Of a stretch of 50,850 bases of DNA, positions 18,072 through 25,119 are shown in pieces (positions within the stretch are counted from its first letter, which is position 1; every line of letters starts with the position of its first letter). The stretch comes from Candidatus Thermoplasmatota archaeon. GTDB taxonomy: Archaea > Thermoplasmatota > Thermoplasmata > RBG-16-68-12 > JAGMCJ01. The notes below the pieces were generated by a model. The model was not told the origin of the DNA, made no database searches, and worked only from the letters and a program-made list of their open reading frames with translations. The stretch is from positions 1 through 50,850 of the forward strand of contig JAJISE010000010.1 of NCBI GenBank assembly GCA_022848865.1, given 5' to 3'. A program made the position numbers and the translations under genes.

Positions 18072-18794
18072 GTGCCTGATTCGGGTGCTCAAGAGGAAAG
18101 GATCGATGAGAATCATGGGCGAGATTTCACTCCCGAGACGACGACGCTCTGGGACTACCCTTATCAGAGCTACGGGGAGAAGAAGAAGGGCGACAATAGG
18201 TTCTCAGGCGTGACTCCAGCCTTCGTCGTAAGACACCTGATCTGGAGACACACTGAGCCCGGCGATCTGGTGGTCGACTGCATGGCGGGAAGTGGGACCA
18301 CGATCGATGTCGCCAGAGAGGAGAACAGGAGGGTCATCGGGTACGACATCGCCGCCATACGGAGCGACATCATACAGAACGATGCACGAAGCCTCCCGTT
18401 GGAGGACGAATGCGTGGACCTCCACTTCGTGGACTCACCTTACAGCGACAACATCCACTACTCAAACCACCCCGACTGCGTCGGCAAGATTCCATGCGAG
18501 GATGAGCGCTTTTTCGTGGAGCTGGAGAAGGTTGTCAAGGAGATTCACCGTACGCTCAAGGAAGGTGGGATCCTGGGCTGGCTCATCGCTGACCAATACC
18601 GGAAGAGGAAGTTCACACCGGTGGGTTTCAAGCTGTTCGAAGTGCTCGCACGTCATTTCGAGCCCGTCGACATAGTATCTGTTAGGATTCACAATCAGCG
18701 CACGAACAACGAGCTCTGGCAGAGGCGGGCGTTGAAGTACAACTTCTATCTCAGGGGCTTCAAGTACCTCCTCATCATGCGGAAGGTGGAATAG
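18072..18794 (+). CDS. Solitary DNA methyltransferase-like protein
   Basis: About 240 residues from GTG 18072, chosen because GGGGAGG ends six bases before it; a TTG at 18036 would add 12 residues with no ribosome site. SAM motif I is VDCMAGSGTTIDVA and the catalytic motif IV is DSPYSDNIHYS, a variant of the DPPY/SPPY signature of N6-adenine and N4-cytosine methyltransferases. Motif I precedes motif IV with little between, so there is no long target-recognition domain. An RNA target cannot be excluded. The next gene overlaps it by one base and encodes a small unknown protein; no recognisable restriction endonuclease lies nearby, so this is an orphan enzyme or half of an unusual pair. Confidence 0.75.
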   Translation: MPDSGAQEERIDENHGRDFTPETTTLWDYPYQSYGEKKKGDNRFSGVTPAFVVRHLIWRHTEPGDLVVDCMAGSGTTIDVAREENRRVIGYDIAAIRSDIIQNDARSLPLEDECVDLHFVDSPYSDNIHYSNHPDCVGKIPCEDERFFVELEKVVKEIHRTLKEGGILGWLIADQYRKRKFTPVGFKLFEVLARHFEPVDIVSVRIHNQRTNNELWQRRALKYNFYLRGFKYLLIMRKVE

Positions 18795-19153
18795 TGGATG
18801 CTATCAGCCGGGGCGGATACAAGGCAAGGGAGCTCTACCTGATGCTCAGGGAGAGGATCGAGGTCTGCGAGAGGTCCAACGGTGACAGGTTCGAAGAGAG
18901 AGTGATGAAGTACTGGATCTCGGTGAGAAGCATCAAGAAGGGAAAGGTCTTCGTCGAGATCAGGTTGCAGAAGAGCGACATCGACGTCTTCATCCTGCCA
19001 TCCTTCGATCAGCTGAAAGACCCAGAAGGCCTCGCACAACCCGTCCCGCTCAACCAGGGCTGGGGCTGGTTCCGTACAAGGTTCTGGCTGAGGGAAGAGG
19101 AACAGGTGGACTCCGCTTGGCGGCTCATTCAGCAGTCCTATCTTGTCGCATGA
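18794..19153 (+). CDS. Small DUF5655-like protein paired with methyltransferase
   Basis: 119 residues from GTG 18794, overlapping the methyltransferase stop by one base, so the two are translationally coupled. Conserved-looking features are an N-terminal helix with a CERSNGD turn, then RVMKYWISVRSIKKGKVFVEI and IDVFILPSF, which resembles the DUF5655 family of small alpha/beta domains. No catalytic motif can be named. The tight pairing suggests it acts with the methyltransferase, for example in target recognition or as a subunit. The family assignment is by eye and tentative. Confidence 0.65.
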   Translation: MDAISRGGYKARELYLMLRERIEVCERSNGDRFEERVMKYWISVRSIKKGKVFVEIRLQKSDIDVFILPSFDQLKDPEGLAQPVPLNQGWGWFRTRFWLREEEQVDSAWRLIQQSYLVA

Positions 19154-19156
19154 GGA

Positions 19157-19166
19157 AACAATATTA
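19157..19166 (+). promoter_or_regulatory. TATA-like box for purS
   Basis: AACAATATTA on the plus strand, 32-41 bases before the purS ATG. The expected transcript start would give a very short leader. Confidence 0.35.
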
Positions 19167-19197
19167 GGCAGCCGCGCTATCTCGCCAGAGTGATTCC

Positions 19198-19440
19198 ATG
19201 GTGAAGGCCTTCGTTGAGATACATCTGAAGAAAGGGATCGCGGATCCTGAGGGATCGAACACCCTCAAGGCGCTGAAGCTTCTGGGCTTCGAGACCGCAA
19301 CTGACGTTAAGTCCGCGAGACTCTTCGAGATCGACCTGGAGGAGGAGGACAGGGTCCAGGCCGAGAACCTTCTGGAGGAGATGTGCCATCGCCTCTTGGC
19401 GAACCCCGTCATCCATGATTACCAGATCCGATTCGAGTAG
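19198..19440 (+). CDS. purS: Phosphoribosylformylglycinamidine synthase subunit PurS
   Basis: 80 residues, the normal PurS length. The protein begins VKAFVEIHLKKGIADPEG and contains the family pattern of a conserved Gly-Phe (LLGFETATDVKSAR) followed by an acidic helix and a short C-terminal strand (VIHDYQIRFE). PurS bridges PurL and PurQ in the three-part FGAM synthase that turns FGAR, glutamine and ATP into FGAM, the fourth step of purine synthesis. purL and purQ follow in the same direction. A gap of about 70 bases with its own hairpin and TATA-like box separates purS from purL. Confidence 0.95.
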   Translation: MVKAFVEIHLKKGIADPEGSNTLKALKLLGFETATDVKSARLFEIDLEEEDRVQAENLLEEMCHRLLANPVIHDYQIRFE

Positions 19441-19498
19441 GTCACCCCTCCGGCTCGGTGACTGTGGAATCCTTAAGTAAGTGCCCTGCGTTACAGGG
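19441..19498 (+). promoter_or_regulatory. purS-purL gap: two hairpins and TATA-like box
   Basis: Immediately after the purS stop, GTCACC/GGTGAC (19441-19446 and 19457-19462) form a perfect six-base stem. CCTTAAGTAA (19471-19480) is a TATA-like element, and CCCTG/CAGGG (19484-19488, 19494-19498) a second stem just before the purL ribosome site. The arrangement suggests that purL-purQ can be transcribed independently of purS, or that the hairpins tune the subunit ratio. Confidence 0.4.
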
Positions 19499-19518
19499 GA
19501 CATCAGGAGGATGGGGAA

Positions 19519-21843
19519 TTGGAGGAGTTCTCTTCCGAAATCCGTTTTGTCAGCCTATTGGACGCTTCGGACGATGATATGGTCCTGCTCAGCGATGAAG
19601 GCGGCTTGGCCCTTGACCTCGCTGAGATGAAGCGGGTTCAGGAATACTATCGCGGCAAGGGGAGGGAGCCCACGGATGTGGAGCTCCAGTCAATCGGACA
19701 GGCATGGTCGGAGCACTGCTGCTACAAGTCGTCCAAGGTGTTTCTCAAGGAGTACCTGCTGTCCATCGACACGCCGTCCGTGATCCTCAGAGGAGATGCG
19801 GGCGTCGTGGATTTCGATGAAGACCACGCCTACGCCCTGAGGATCGAGAGCCACAATCATCCGAGTGCGGTTGAGCCCTACGGCGGGGCGGCCACCGGGA
19901 TCGGGGGAATCATACGCGATGTCCTGTGCATGGGTGCCCAGCCAGTTGCCCTCATCGACCCACTGCACTTCGGCCCTCTGGATTTTCCTCATGACAAGCT
20001 CCCGAAGGGTGTCAAGCATCCTCGATATCTGTTCGAAGGAGTCGTCGCGGGCATCAGGGACTACGGCAACAGGATCGGCATACCAACGGTCTCCGGCAGC
20101 GTCCATTTCCATGACGGCTATCTCGGTAATTGCATCATCAACGTTGGCTGTGTGGGGATTGCGAAGAAGAAGAACATCCTCAAGAACGCCGTGAAGACCG
20201 ACTCGGATGTCTTCATCCTCGTCGGCGGACGCACCGGGCGGGACGGCATCCACGGGGTGACGTACGCGTCCGTTGAGCTGACCGAGGACATGGAAGAGGA
20301 ATGGATGGGCGGGGCGGTGCAATTGGGCGACCCGATAACGAAGGAACCCCTCATCCACACGTGCCTGGAGGCGGCGGAAAGGGGACTCCTCAACGGAATG
20401 AAGGACCTTGGCGGGGGAGGACTATCTTGCGTCGTCGGGGAAATGGCTCTCGCGGGCGGCTTTGGAGCCGAAGTGAACCTGGAGAAGGTTCCGCTGAAGG
20501 AGGAGGGACTTCAACCCTGGGAGATGTGGATCAGCGAATCCCAGGAGCGAATGATGCTGGCGGTTGCACCGGAGAAGGTGGACGATGTCCTCCACCTCTT
20601 CAAGCTGTACGATGTCCTCGCAACCCCCATTGGCCGTGTCATCAAGGACAGGATCGTCCGTGTGCTCTACGAGGGAAAGAAGATCCTAGAGCTTGACCTG
20701 GACTTCTACACGGCGGGCCCAGAGTACTGCCGGGAATACACCCATGACACCCGGTATCTGGAAGAGCCAGAAGCGATCCCCGACGAGCCAGAGGACTACA
20801 GCAAGACCATTCTCAAGCTCATATCCTCGCCCAACATAGCCTCGAAGGCTTGGGTGATTCATCAGTACGATCACGAGGTCAGAGGGGCCACGGTCGTGAA
20901 GCCCCTCCAGGGCAAGATGGGATACGCTTGCCACGGAGACGCCGCGGTGATCAAACCCCTGGAGCACACGTTTCGGGGACTCGCCGTTGCGACCGCTACG
21001 AATCCGACCTTCTCGGAAATCGATCCTTTCAGAGGTGGCATGTCGGCGGTTGACGAGGTGTGCAGGAATATCGCGGCCGTTGGAGGTTTCCCCGACTCAC
21101 TCACGAATTGCCTGAATTTCGGCAATCCAGAGAAACCAGACAGACTCGGACTCTTCAGGGAGACCGTCCGCGGAATCGGCCACGTGGCCTCTCATCTGGG
21201 TCTCCCTCTCCCCTCGGGAAACGTGAGTTTCTACAACGAGACCGAGCACGGCCATGTTCCGCCAACACCCGTCGTCCTGGGAGTGGGGAAGGTTCCTGAT
21301 GTGAGACGATGCATCACGTCAGACCTCAAGGAGCAGGACAACCCCATCTTCTTGATCGGAGATACGAAGAATGAGATGGGCGGCTCCGAGTACCTTCGGG
21401 TCTTCGGAGGACATTCGGGCACGGTTCCCAACGTGAATGTGGGGATGTTGAAGAAGAGCCTACACGCGGTGTTTCGGGCAGTGAACGAGCAGACAATAGC
21501 ATCCTGCCATGACGTCTCCCACGGCGGCATCGCCATCGCGATATCGGAGATGGCTCTGGGCGGAGACGTGGGTGCCTTCATAGATCTGTCCAAGACAGAG
21601 CGAGTCCCCACAAGCGTCAAGATGTTCTCTGAGAGCAATACGAGGTGGCTTGCCGAGGTCTGGCCCGGAAAGGAAGACAGGTTCCTCGATATCATGTCGG
21701 ATGTCCCGGTCCGCAAACTGGGCATGGTGAAGGGAAGCAGCGTCATCATTGCGGACTCGAACGTCAAGGCGGGCATCTTCTTGGAGGACCTGAGCGAAGC
21801 GTGGAAGCGGACCATCTATGACTACATGGGGGGAACACCTTGA
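19519..21843 (+). CDS. purL: Phosphoribosylformylglycinamidine synthase subunit PurL
   Basis: 774 residues, the small archaeal/Gram-positive PurL type that lacks a glutaminase domain. Family features are GQAWSEHCCYKSSK near residue 60, the ATP/Mg signature ESHNHPSAVEPYGGAATG near 115, two AIR-synthase-related halves, and FGNPEKPD in the second half. TTG 19519 is the start because GGAGG lies eight bases before it and no other start fits. The enzyme uses ammonia channelled from PurQ to amidate FGAR. The stop overlaps the purQ start (CCTTGA), so the two are translationally coupled. Confidence 0.97.
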   Translation: MEEFSSEIRFVSLLDASDDDMVLLSDEGGLALDLAEMKRVQEYYRGKGREPTDVELQSIGQAWSEHCCYKSSKVFLKEYLLSIDTPSVILRGDAGVVDFDEDHAYALRIESHNHPSAVEPYGGAATGIGGIIRDVLCMGAQPVALIDPLHFGPLDFPHDKLPKGVKHPRYLFEGVVAGIRDYGNRIGIPTVSGSVHFHDGYLGNCIINVGCVGIAKKKNILKNAVKTDSDVFILVGGRTGRDGIHGVTYASVELTEDMEEEWMGGAVQLGDPITKEPLIHTCLEAAERGLLNGMKDLGGGGLSCVVGEMALAGGFGAEVNLEKVPLKEEGLQPWEMWISESQERMMLAVAPEKVDDVLHLFKLYDVLATPIGRVIKDRIVRVLYEGKKILELDLDFYTAGPEYCREYTHDTRYLEEPEAIPDEPEDYSKTILKLISSPNIASKAWVIHQYDHEVRGATVVKPLQGKMGYACHGDAAVIKPLEHTFRGLAVATATNPTFSEIDPFRGGMSAVDEVCRNIAAVGGFPDSLTNCLNFGNPEKPDRLGLFRETVRGIGHVASHLGLPLPSGNVSFYNETEHGHVPPTPVVLGVGKVPDVRRCITSDLKEQDNPIFLIGDTKNEMGGSEYLRVFGGHSGTVPNVNVGMLKKSLHAVFRAVNEQTIASCHDVSHGGIAIAISEMALGGDVGAFIDLSKTERVPTSVKMFSESNTRWLAEVWPGKEDRFLDIMSDVPVRKLGMVKGSSVIIADSNVKAGIFLEDLSEAWKRTIYDYMGGTP

Positions 21844-22670
21844 AGGTCGAGGATGTGAAGGTCTGCATCCTCATCATCGAAGGGACGAACTGTGAAGCGG
21901 AGACCTCTCAGGCCTTTCGAAGGTCGGGCGCTTCCGCTGAGATTGTCCATCTCAAACAGTTGCTGGGACAGGACACCAAGCCCGAGGAGACCAGGAAGCT
22001 AGAGGACTACGAGATCCTCGTCATTCCCGGGGGCTTCTCGTCCGGGGACTACGTTAGAGCAGGCGCCATACTGGCGGCGCGGATGAAGAGTCGAATGGAG
22101 GATGAGCTCGTGCAGTTCATCGATGAAGGAAAGCCAGTTCTGGGAATCTGCAATGGCTTCCAGATCCTCGTAGAGCTCGGAGTGCTCCCCGGAATCGAGG
22201 CGACAATGAGCAGGTATCCCACGGCCTCCCTCGGATGGAACGATTCCGGGCGGTTCGAATGCCGCCCAACTCTGCTGGAGAACTGGAACAAAGGCAAGTG
22301 CATCTTCACGACCAAGCTCGAGCGGGGCCAGATAATCCAGGCTCCAACGGCCCATGCAGAGGGGAAGTTCATGTTACCCAAGCACCGCGAGAAGGAGCTG
22401 CTGGATACGTTGAAGGACAATGACCAGATCGTGTTCCGATATGTTGATGCCGATGGTCAGATCGCCGGATATCCCTGGAACCCCAACGGTTCGCTTTTCG
22501 GCATAGCCGGGATCTGCAATTCGGAGGGCAACGTCTTCGGAATGATGCCTCATCCAGAGAGGACGTACCTCGGGATTCAGCAGGCCGATTGGACACGGAA
22601 TGTTCCAGACAATGGAGACGGCAAGGCTGTTTTCGAGTCTGTCCTGGACCACGTCACGAAGAAGTTCTGA
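21840..22670 (+). CDS. purQ: Phosphoribosylformylglycinamidine synthase subunit PurQ (glutaminase)
   Basis: 276 residues. Class I glutamine amidotransferase fold with nucleophile Cys in LGICNGFQIL, a glycine-rich oxyanion stretch in VIPGGFSSGDYVRAG, and catalytic His in MMPHPER. It is slightly longer than bacterial PurQ, as is common when the C-terminal part runs on to a FESVL helix. TTG 21840 overlaps the purL stop by four bases. It hydrolyses glutamine and passes ammonia to PurL. The gene converges on rbkR, with about 180 bases between them. Confidence 0.96.
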   Translation: MKVEDVKVCILIIEGTNCEAETSQAFRRSGASAEIVHLKQLLGQDTKPEETRKLEDYEILVIPGGFSSGDYVRAGAILAARMKSRMEDELVQFIDEGKPVLGICNGFQILVELGVLPGIEATMSRYPTASLGWNDSGRFECRPTLLENWNKGKCIFTTKLERGQIIQAPTAHAEGKFMLPKHREKELLDTLKDNDQIVFRYVDADGQIAGYPWNPNGSLFGIAGICNSEGNVFGMMPHPERTYLGIQQADWTRNVPDNGDGKAVFESVLDHVTKKF

Positions 22671-22852
22671 ATCGGATGATGACATCTAGGATCAGCGTGG
22701 CAAGTCCACCATCTTCCGAGACCTCCAGCGCGATCGTGCAGTTCCCGATCGACACAAACGCGTGGTCCATGGCGTCGGTCACCACAACGGGGTTCAGGTC
22801 AAAGCTCGGAAAGGGATCAGGGCTCACACGGTTGCTGCTCTGGATCTCGGAA

Positions 22853-23524
22853 TCACGGGGCTTTCGAGCTCACGTCGACGTCGATTGCAACCAAATCACC
22901 ATCATCCAGATTGAAAACGTCCCTGAGCCTCTGGGTCGAAATGACCTCCACAATCCCTCGGTGATGCGATCTGAGGGGGATGATGACGGCACACTTCTTG
23001 TCTCGGATCGCTGCAAGGAAGCACTTCACGTCCCCAAAGGTTCGGCCTCCTGACTTGAAGCCATCCACGAGAATACCGTCCATAGATTCCAGCAGCGTCA
23101 GTTTCCCCGTCTCTCGACCCTTCACGCGCAGGTTGAGCGTGCCCTCGAAGGGGGTTGAACCCAGTATCCTCTCGAACTGCTTCCTATACTCGTCCTGCTG
23201 CAGGTAGTACCTCCCTTCCCCGCTTCCCGTGGCGACCTCCCCCGTGATCGTTAGCCTGTCGTAGGCCTCGAACAGCCGCCTGAAATCCATATACTCCTTT
23301 CTCAGGACTGCCAGCCCTTTTTCCGTGATCCGAATCCTCTGCCTTCGGTACACCGTCTCCCTCGTGAGCATGCCGAGCTCGACAAGCTCCAGTATGCGAT
23401 TGGAGGCCGTCTGTTGACTCACTCCCATCGATCTGCCGAGTTCAGAAGAAGTGATGTCCGTGTGCCCTTTCGCGGCGCCAGCCAAGGCCAGTTGCTTCAG
23501 TGCCTCGATTTGACCGTGCTTCAC
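22853..23524 (-). CDS. rbkR: CTP-dependent riboflavin kinase with N-terminal winged helix (RbkR type)
   Basis: 223 residues. Residues 1-85 are a MarR/winged-helix DNA-binding domain (SSELGRSMGVSQQTASNRIL). From about 90 the archaeal riboflavin kinase domain follows: SGEGRYYLQQDEYRKQF, PFEGTLNLRV, and a C-terminal LRDVFNLDDGDLVAI. Archaeal members phosphorylate riboflavin to FMN using CTP rather than ATP. The two-domain form is known as a bifunctional regulator of riboflavin genes that also senses the pathway. GTG 23524 is the start. It lies 34 bases after a PIN-domain gene in the same direction. No other riboflavin gene is in the window, so regulation of distant targets, or of its own promoter, is expected. 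Confidence 0.95.
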   Translation of the reverse strand: MKHGQIEALKQLALAGAAKGHTDITSSELGRSMGVSQQTASNRILELVELGMLTRETVYRRQRIRITEKGLAVLRKEYMDFRRLFEAYDRLTITGEVATGSGEGRYYLQQDEYRKQFERILGSTPFEGTLNLRVKGRETGKLTLLESMDGILVDGFKSGGRTFGDVKCFLAAIRDKKCAVIIPLRSHHRGIVEVISTQRLRDVFNLDDGDLVAIDVDVSSKAP

Positions 23525-23558
23525 GGCTCCACATCGCGCAGGGAAAACAAATAGATTG

Positions 23559-23921
23559 CTACAGTGAACCTTCGAGGATCAGATGAGAGCGGGACCTGAG
23601 CCGTACGTAGGGCAAGCCTTCCCTTTCCAGGGAGCGTATCACAAGCTTGTCATTTGACACGACAACCGCATGCAGGTCTTTGGCGAGATCGACGAGGACC
23701 TTGTCCGTCTCACCTTCCGATTCCACGGTCTTGTACTTCTTGGCCAGTCTTAGCGCGCTTCGCGCGGTGCCGTTCGTGGGAGCAAGCGACCTCAACTCCC
23801 GGACCACAGGTGAAGGCACGAGAATCTCAAATGAACCGAACAGCCTTTCGAGCTCAAGGTCGAGGTTGACCCCGAACTGAAATGGCATCATCAGGGCATT
23901 CGTGTCGAGAATCACCGTTAT
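23559..23921 (-). CDS. PIN-domain ribonuclease, Fcf1/VapC9-like
   Basis: About 120 residues from ATG 23921 (MITVILDTNALMMPF); a start at 23936 adds five residues. PIN hallmarks are the first Asp in ILDTNALM, a conserved Glu in VVRELRSL, an Asp in DKVLVDLA and the last acidic group in VVSNDKLV. The C-terminal VRLRSRSHLILEG is typical of the archaeal Fcf1-like group, relatives of the eukaryotic rRNA-processing nuclease, rather than of VapC toxins. No antitoxin-like partner precedes it. Metal-dependent RNA cleavage in rRNA or tRNA processing is the likely role. It precedes rbkR closely enough to share a transcript. Confidence 0.85.
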   Translation of the reverse strand: MTVILDTNALMMPFQFGVNLDLELERLFGSFEILVPSPVVRELRSLAPTNGTARSALRLAKKYKTVESEGETDKVLVDLAKDLHAVVVSNDKLVIRSLEREGLPYVRLRSRSHLILEGSL

Positions 23922-24155
23922 CATCAGGCCCACCATGTTCGAAGTGCTATTTTCACTTATTCATACGGACTTCGTCCCGGAACATGCGATTATGATTCGT
24001 CCTCCGAGGGAGAATCCGACCGAAACTCCATTCTGAAGGTGAACAAACACCCCTGCAAATGGGATATTGTGCGACTCCTCGCGGTTCTCCGGGCAATCCG
24101 TTAGATAGTCAGTGGGATGGAGGCGAATCAATCGATATTCCTGGCCATTCGAAAA

Positions 24156-24166
24156 ATGATATATAG
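24156..24166 (+). promoter_or_regulatory. TATA-like box ahead of short hairpin RNA candidate
   Basis: ATGATATATAG on the plus strand, about 25 bases before a region that runs into the hairpin and T-tract at 24208-24241. No protein start follows at the expected distance. Confidence 0.35.
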
Positions 24167-24207
24167 GGATTGTGTTCATTGTTCATACAAGCATCCCTCC
24201 ACAACAA

Positions 24208-24241
24208 GGCCGTTCGGATTCTTCTGAGCGGCCCTTTTTTT
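24208..24241 (+). terminator. Hairpin followed by seven T residues
   Basis: GGCCGTTC (24208-24215) pairs with GAGCGGCC (24226-24233), eight pairs including one G-T, with a ten-base loop, followed by a run of seven T (24235-24241). It resembles an intrinsic terminator. No protein gene on the plus strand ends just before it, but a TATA-like box (ATGATATATAG, 24156-24166) lies about 50 bases upstream. It could therefore end a short RNA of roughly 50 nucleotides. Confidence 0.5.
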
Positions 24242-24273
24242 CTGTTGTCTCTTCGATTCGTCCCCTCCACAAA

Positions 24274-24282
24274 GGATTTATG
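24274..24282 (+). promoter_or_regulatory. TATA-like box for SPFH locus
   Basis: GGATTTATG on the plus strand, 24-32 bases before the ATG at 24306, as expected for a leaderless transcript starting the small-TM/helical/SPFH/zinc-ribbon gene series. Confidence 0.4.
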
Positions 24283-24305
24283 CGGGCAGCACGTTCTATT
24301 CGTCG

Positions 24306-24512
24306 ATGACGGAGTGGAAGCGCGACGAGAGGCATAGCACCGAGGTATTGACGAAGGGGCCCGGCATCTTCTGGGGTCTCGTGCTGATGATCCTTGGCGT
24401 GTTCATGTTTGTCGTCTACATGGAGTGGATCGACTTCAGACTGGAGCTGGTCTTCTCCCTTCTGATTGTCGTGGCTGGTCTCTGGTTGGTCGTGTCCAAG
24501 CTCGTGCGATGA
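24306..24512 (+). CDS. Small two-TM membrane protein
   Basis: 68 residues: a short charged N-terminus (TEWKRDERHST) followed by two hydrophobic helices at about 20-40 and 47-65 and a terminal KLVR. The ATG lies some 25 bases after a TATA-like GGATTTATG, fitting a nearly leaderless transcript. I recognise no family. It is the first of five plus-strand genes leading into the SPFH/zinc-ribbon group, 70 bases ahead of the next, and may be a membrane component of that module. Confidence 0.7.
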   Translation: MTEWKRDERHSTEVLTKGPGIFWGLVLMILGVFMFVVYMEWIDFRLELVFSLLIVVAGLWLVVSKLVR

Positions 24513-24582
24513 TCCTCTCAGCTGGAGACACCCACCCAAAACCTTCATAAGTTACAGTTTCGTTCTTGTCCCAGGTGAGATA

Positions 24583-25119
24583 ATGCCCGATTTGAGGGAA
24601 AGAGTTGAGGAAGACAGGGGCCTCTTGAAGAGGATCCAGCTTCTCGTGCCAGGTTTCGCGGGGTACCGAAGAAAGGAGGACATCAGGGCCGCCGACAACA
24701 TGCTCAGAATTCAGATTGCCGACAGGCTGCGCGGTCTGAGGTCCAAGGCTGAGAAGTGCCGAGCCTCGCTGGTCGAGACCTATGAGACCAAGAATCTTGA
24801 GAAACTCGGTAATCTCCTGAGCTCCTTCCAGGCGGTCGAGGGCAAGCTCCGGCACACCGAGCAGGGGTACTCCGGGATATCACCCGCGATCAGGGTGGAT
24901 GTTCGGGAGCTCAACATGCTCTACGAGTATGACCTGTCTCTCCTGGAAGGCGTGGAGAGAATGGACGCGGACCTGGGCCGACTCAGGAGCGAGACCGAGT
25001 CCAAGGAATGGGAAGCCATGTCGACCATGATATCGGGCCTCAGAACCGGACTCGAGGAGTTTGAGACCGTCATGGACAAGAGGATGAGGGTCATAACCGG
25101 AACGGGGGTGACTGAATGA
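24583..25119 (+). CDS. Helical coiled-coil protein of SPFH locus
   Basis: 178 residues from ATG 24583, which follows GGTGA; longer frames would start inside the preceding intergenic region. The protein is almost entirely helical and highly charged. Its N-terminal motif LVPGFAGYRRKEDIRAADNMLR resembles a PGYxGYKxKExRRxADxxLR signature that I associate with small helical proteins found next to SPFH/zinc-ribbon genes in bacteria. It is not a clear PspA by sequence, though size and helical character are similar. The stop codon overlaps the SPFH start (ATGA), so the two are translationally coupled and probably interact. Function unknown. Confidence 0.75.
   Translation: MPDLRERVEEDRGLLKRIQLLVPGFAGYRRKEDIRAADNMLRIQIADRLRGLRSKAEKCRASLVETYETKNLEKLGNLLSSFQAVEGKLRHTEQGYSGISPAIRVDVRELNMLYEYDLSLLEGVERMDADLGRLRSETESKEWEAMSTMISGLRTGLEEFETVMDKRMRVITGTGVTE

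Larger units (their letters stand above)
23937..24305. other. Divergent intergenic region with hairpin and TATA-like boxes
   Basis: About 370 bases between the PIN gene and the small membrane protein. A 72-codon minus-strand frame (23961-24179) has no recognisable features and overlaps a plus-strand TATA-like box, so it is not called. The region does hold a plus-strand TATA-like box at 24156-24166, a hairpin with a T-tract at 24208-24241, and a second TATA-like box (GGATTTATG, 24274-24282) placed to serve the next gene with almost no leader. Confidence 0.45.

Noticed and set aside
22655-22828. Small minus-strand gene after rbkR
   Set aside because: On careful reading the frame is not open; an apparent continuous translation came from dropping one base.
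23961-24179. 72-residue minus-strand frame upstream of the PIN gene, considered as an antitoxin
   Set aside because: No AbrB, RHH or other antitoxin features, and its start overlaps a plus-strand TATA-like box; the PIN protein is Fcf1-like rather than a VapC toxin.
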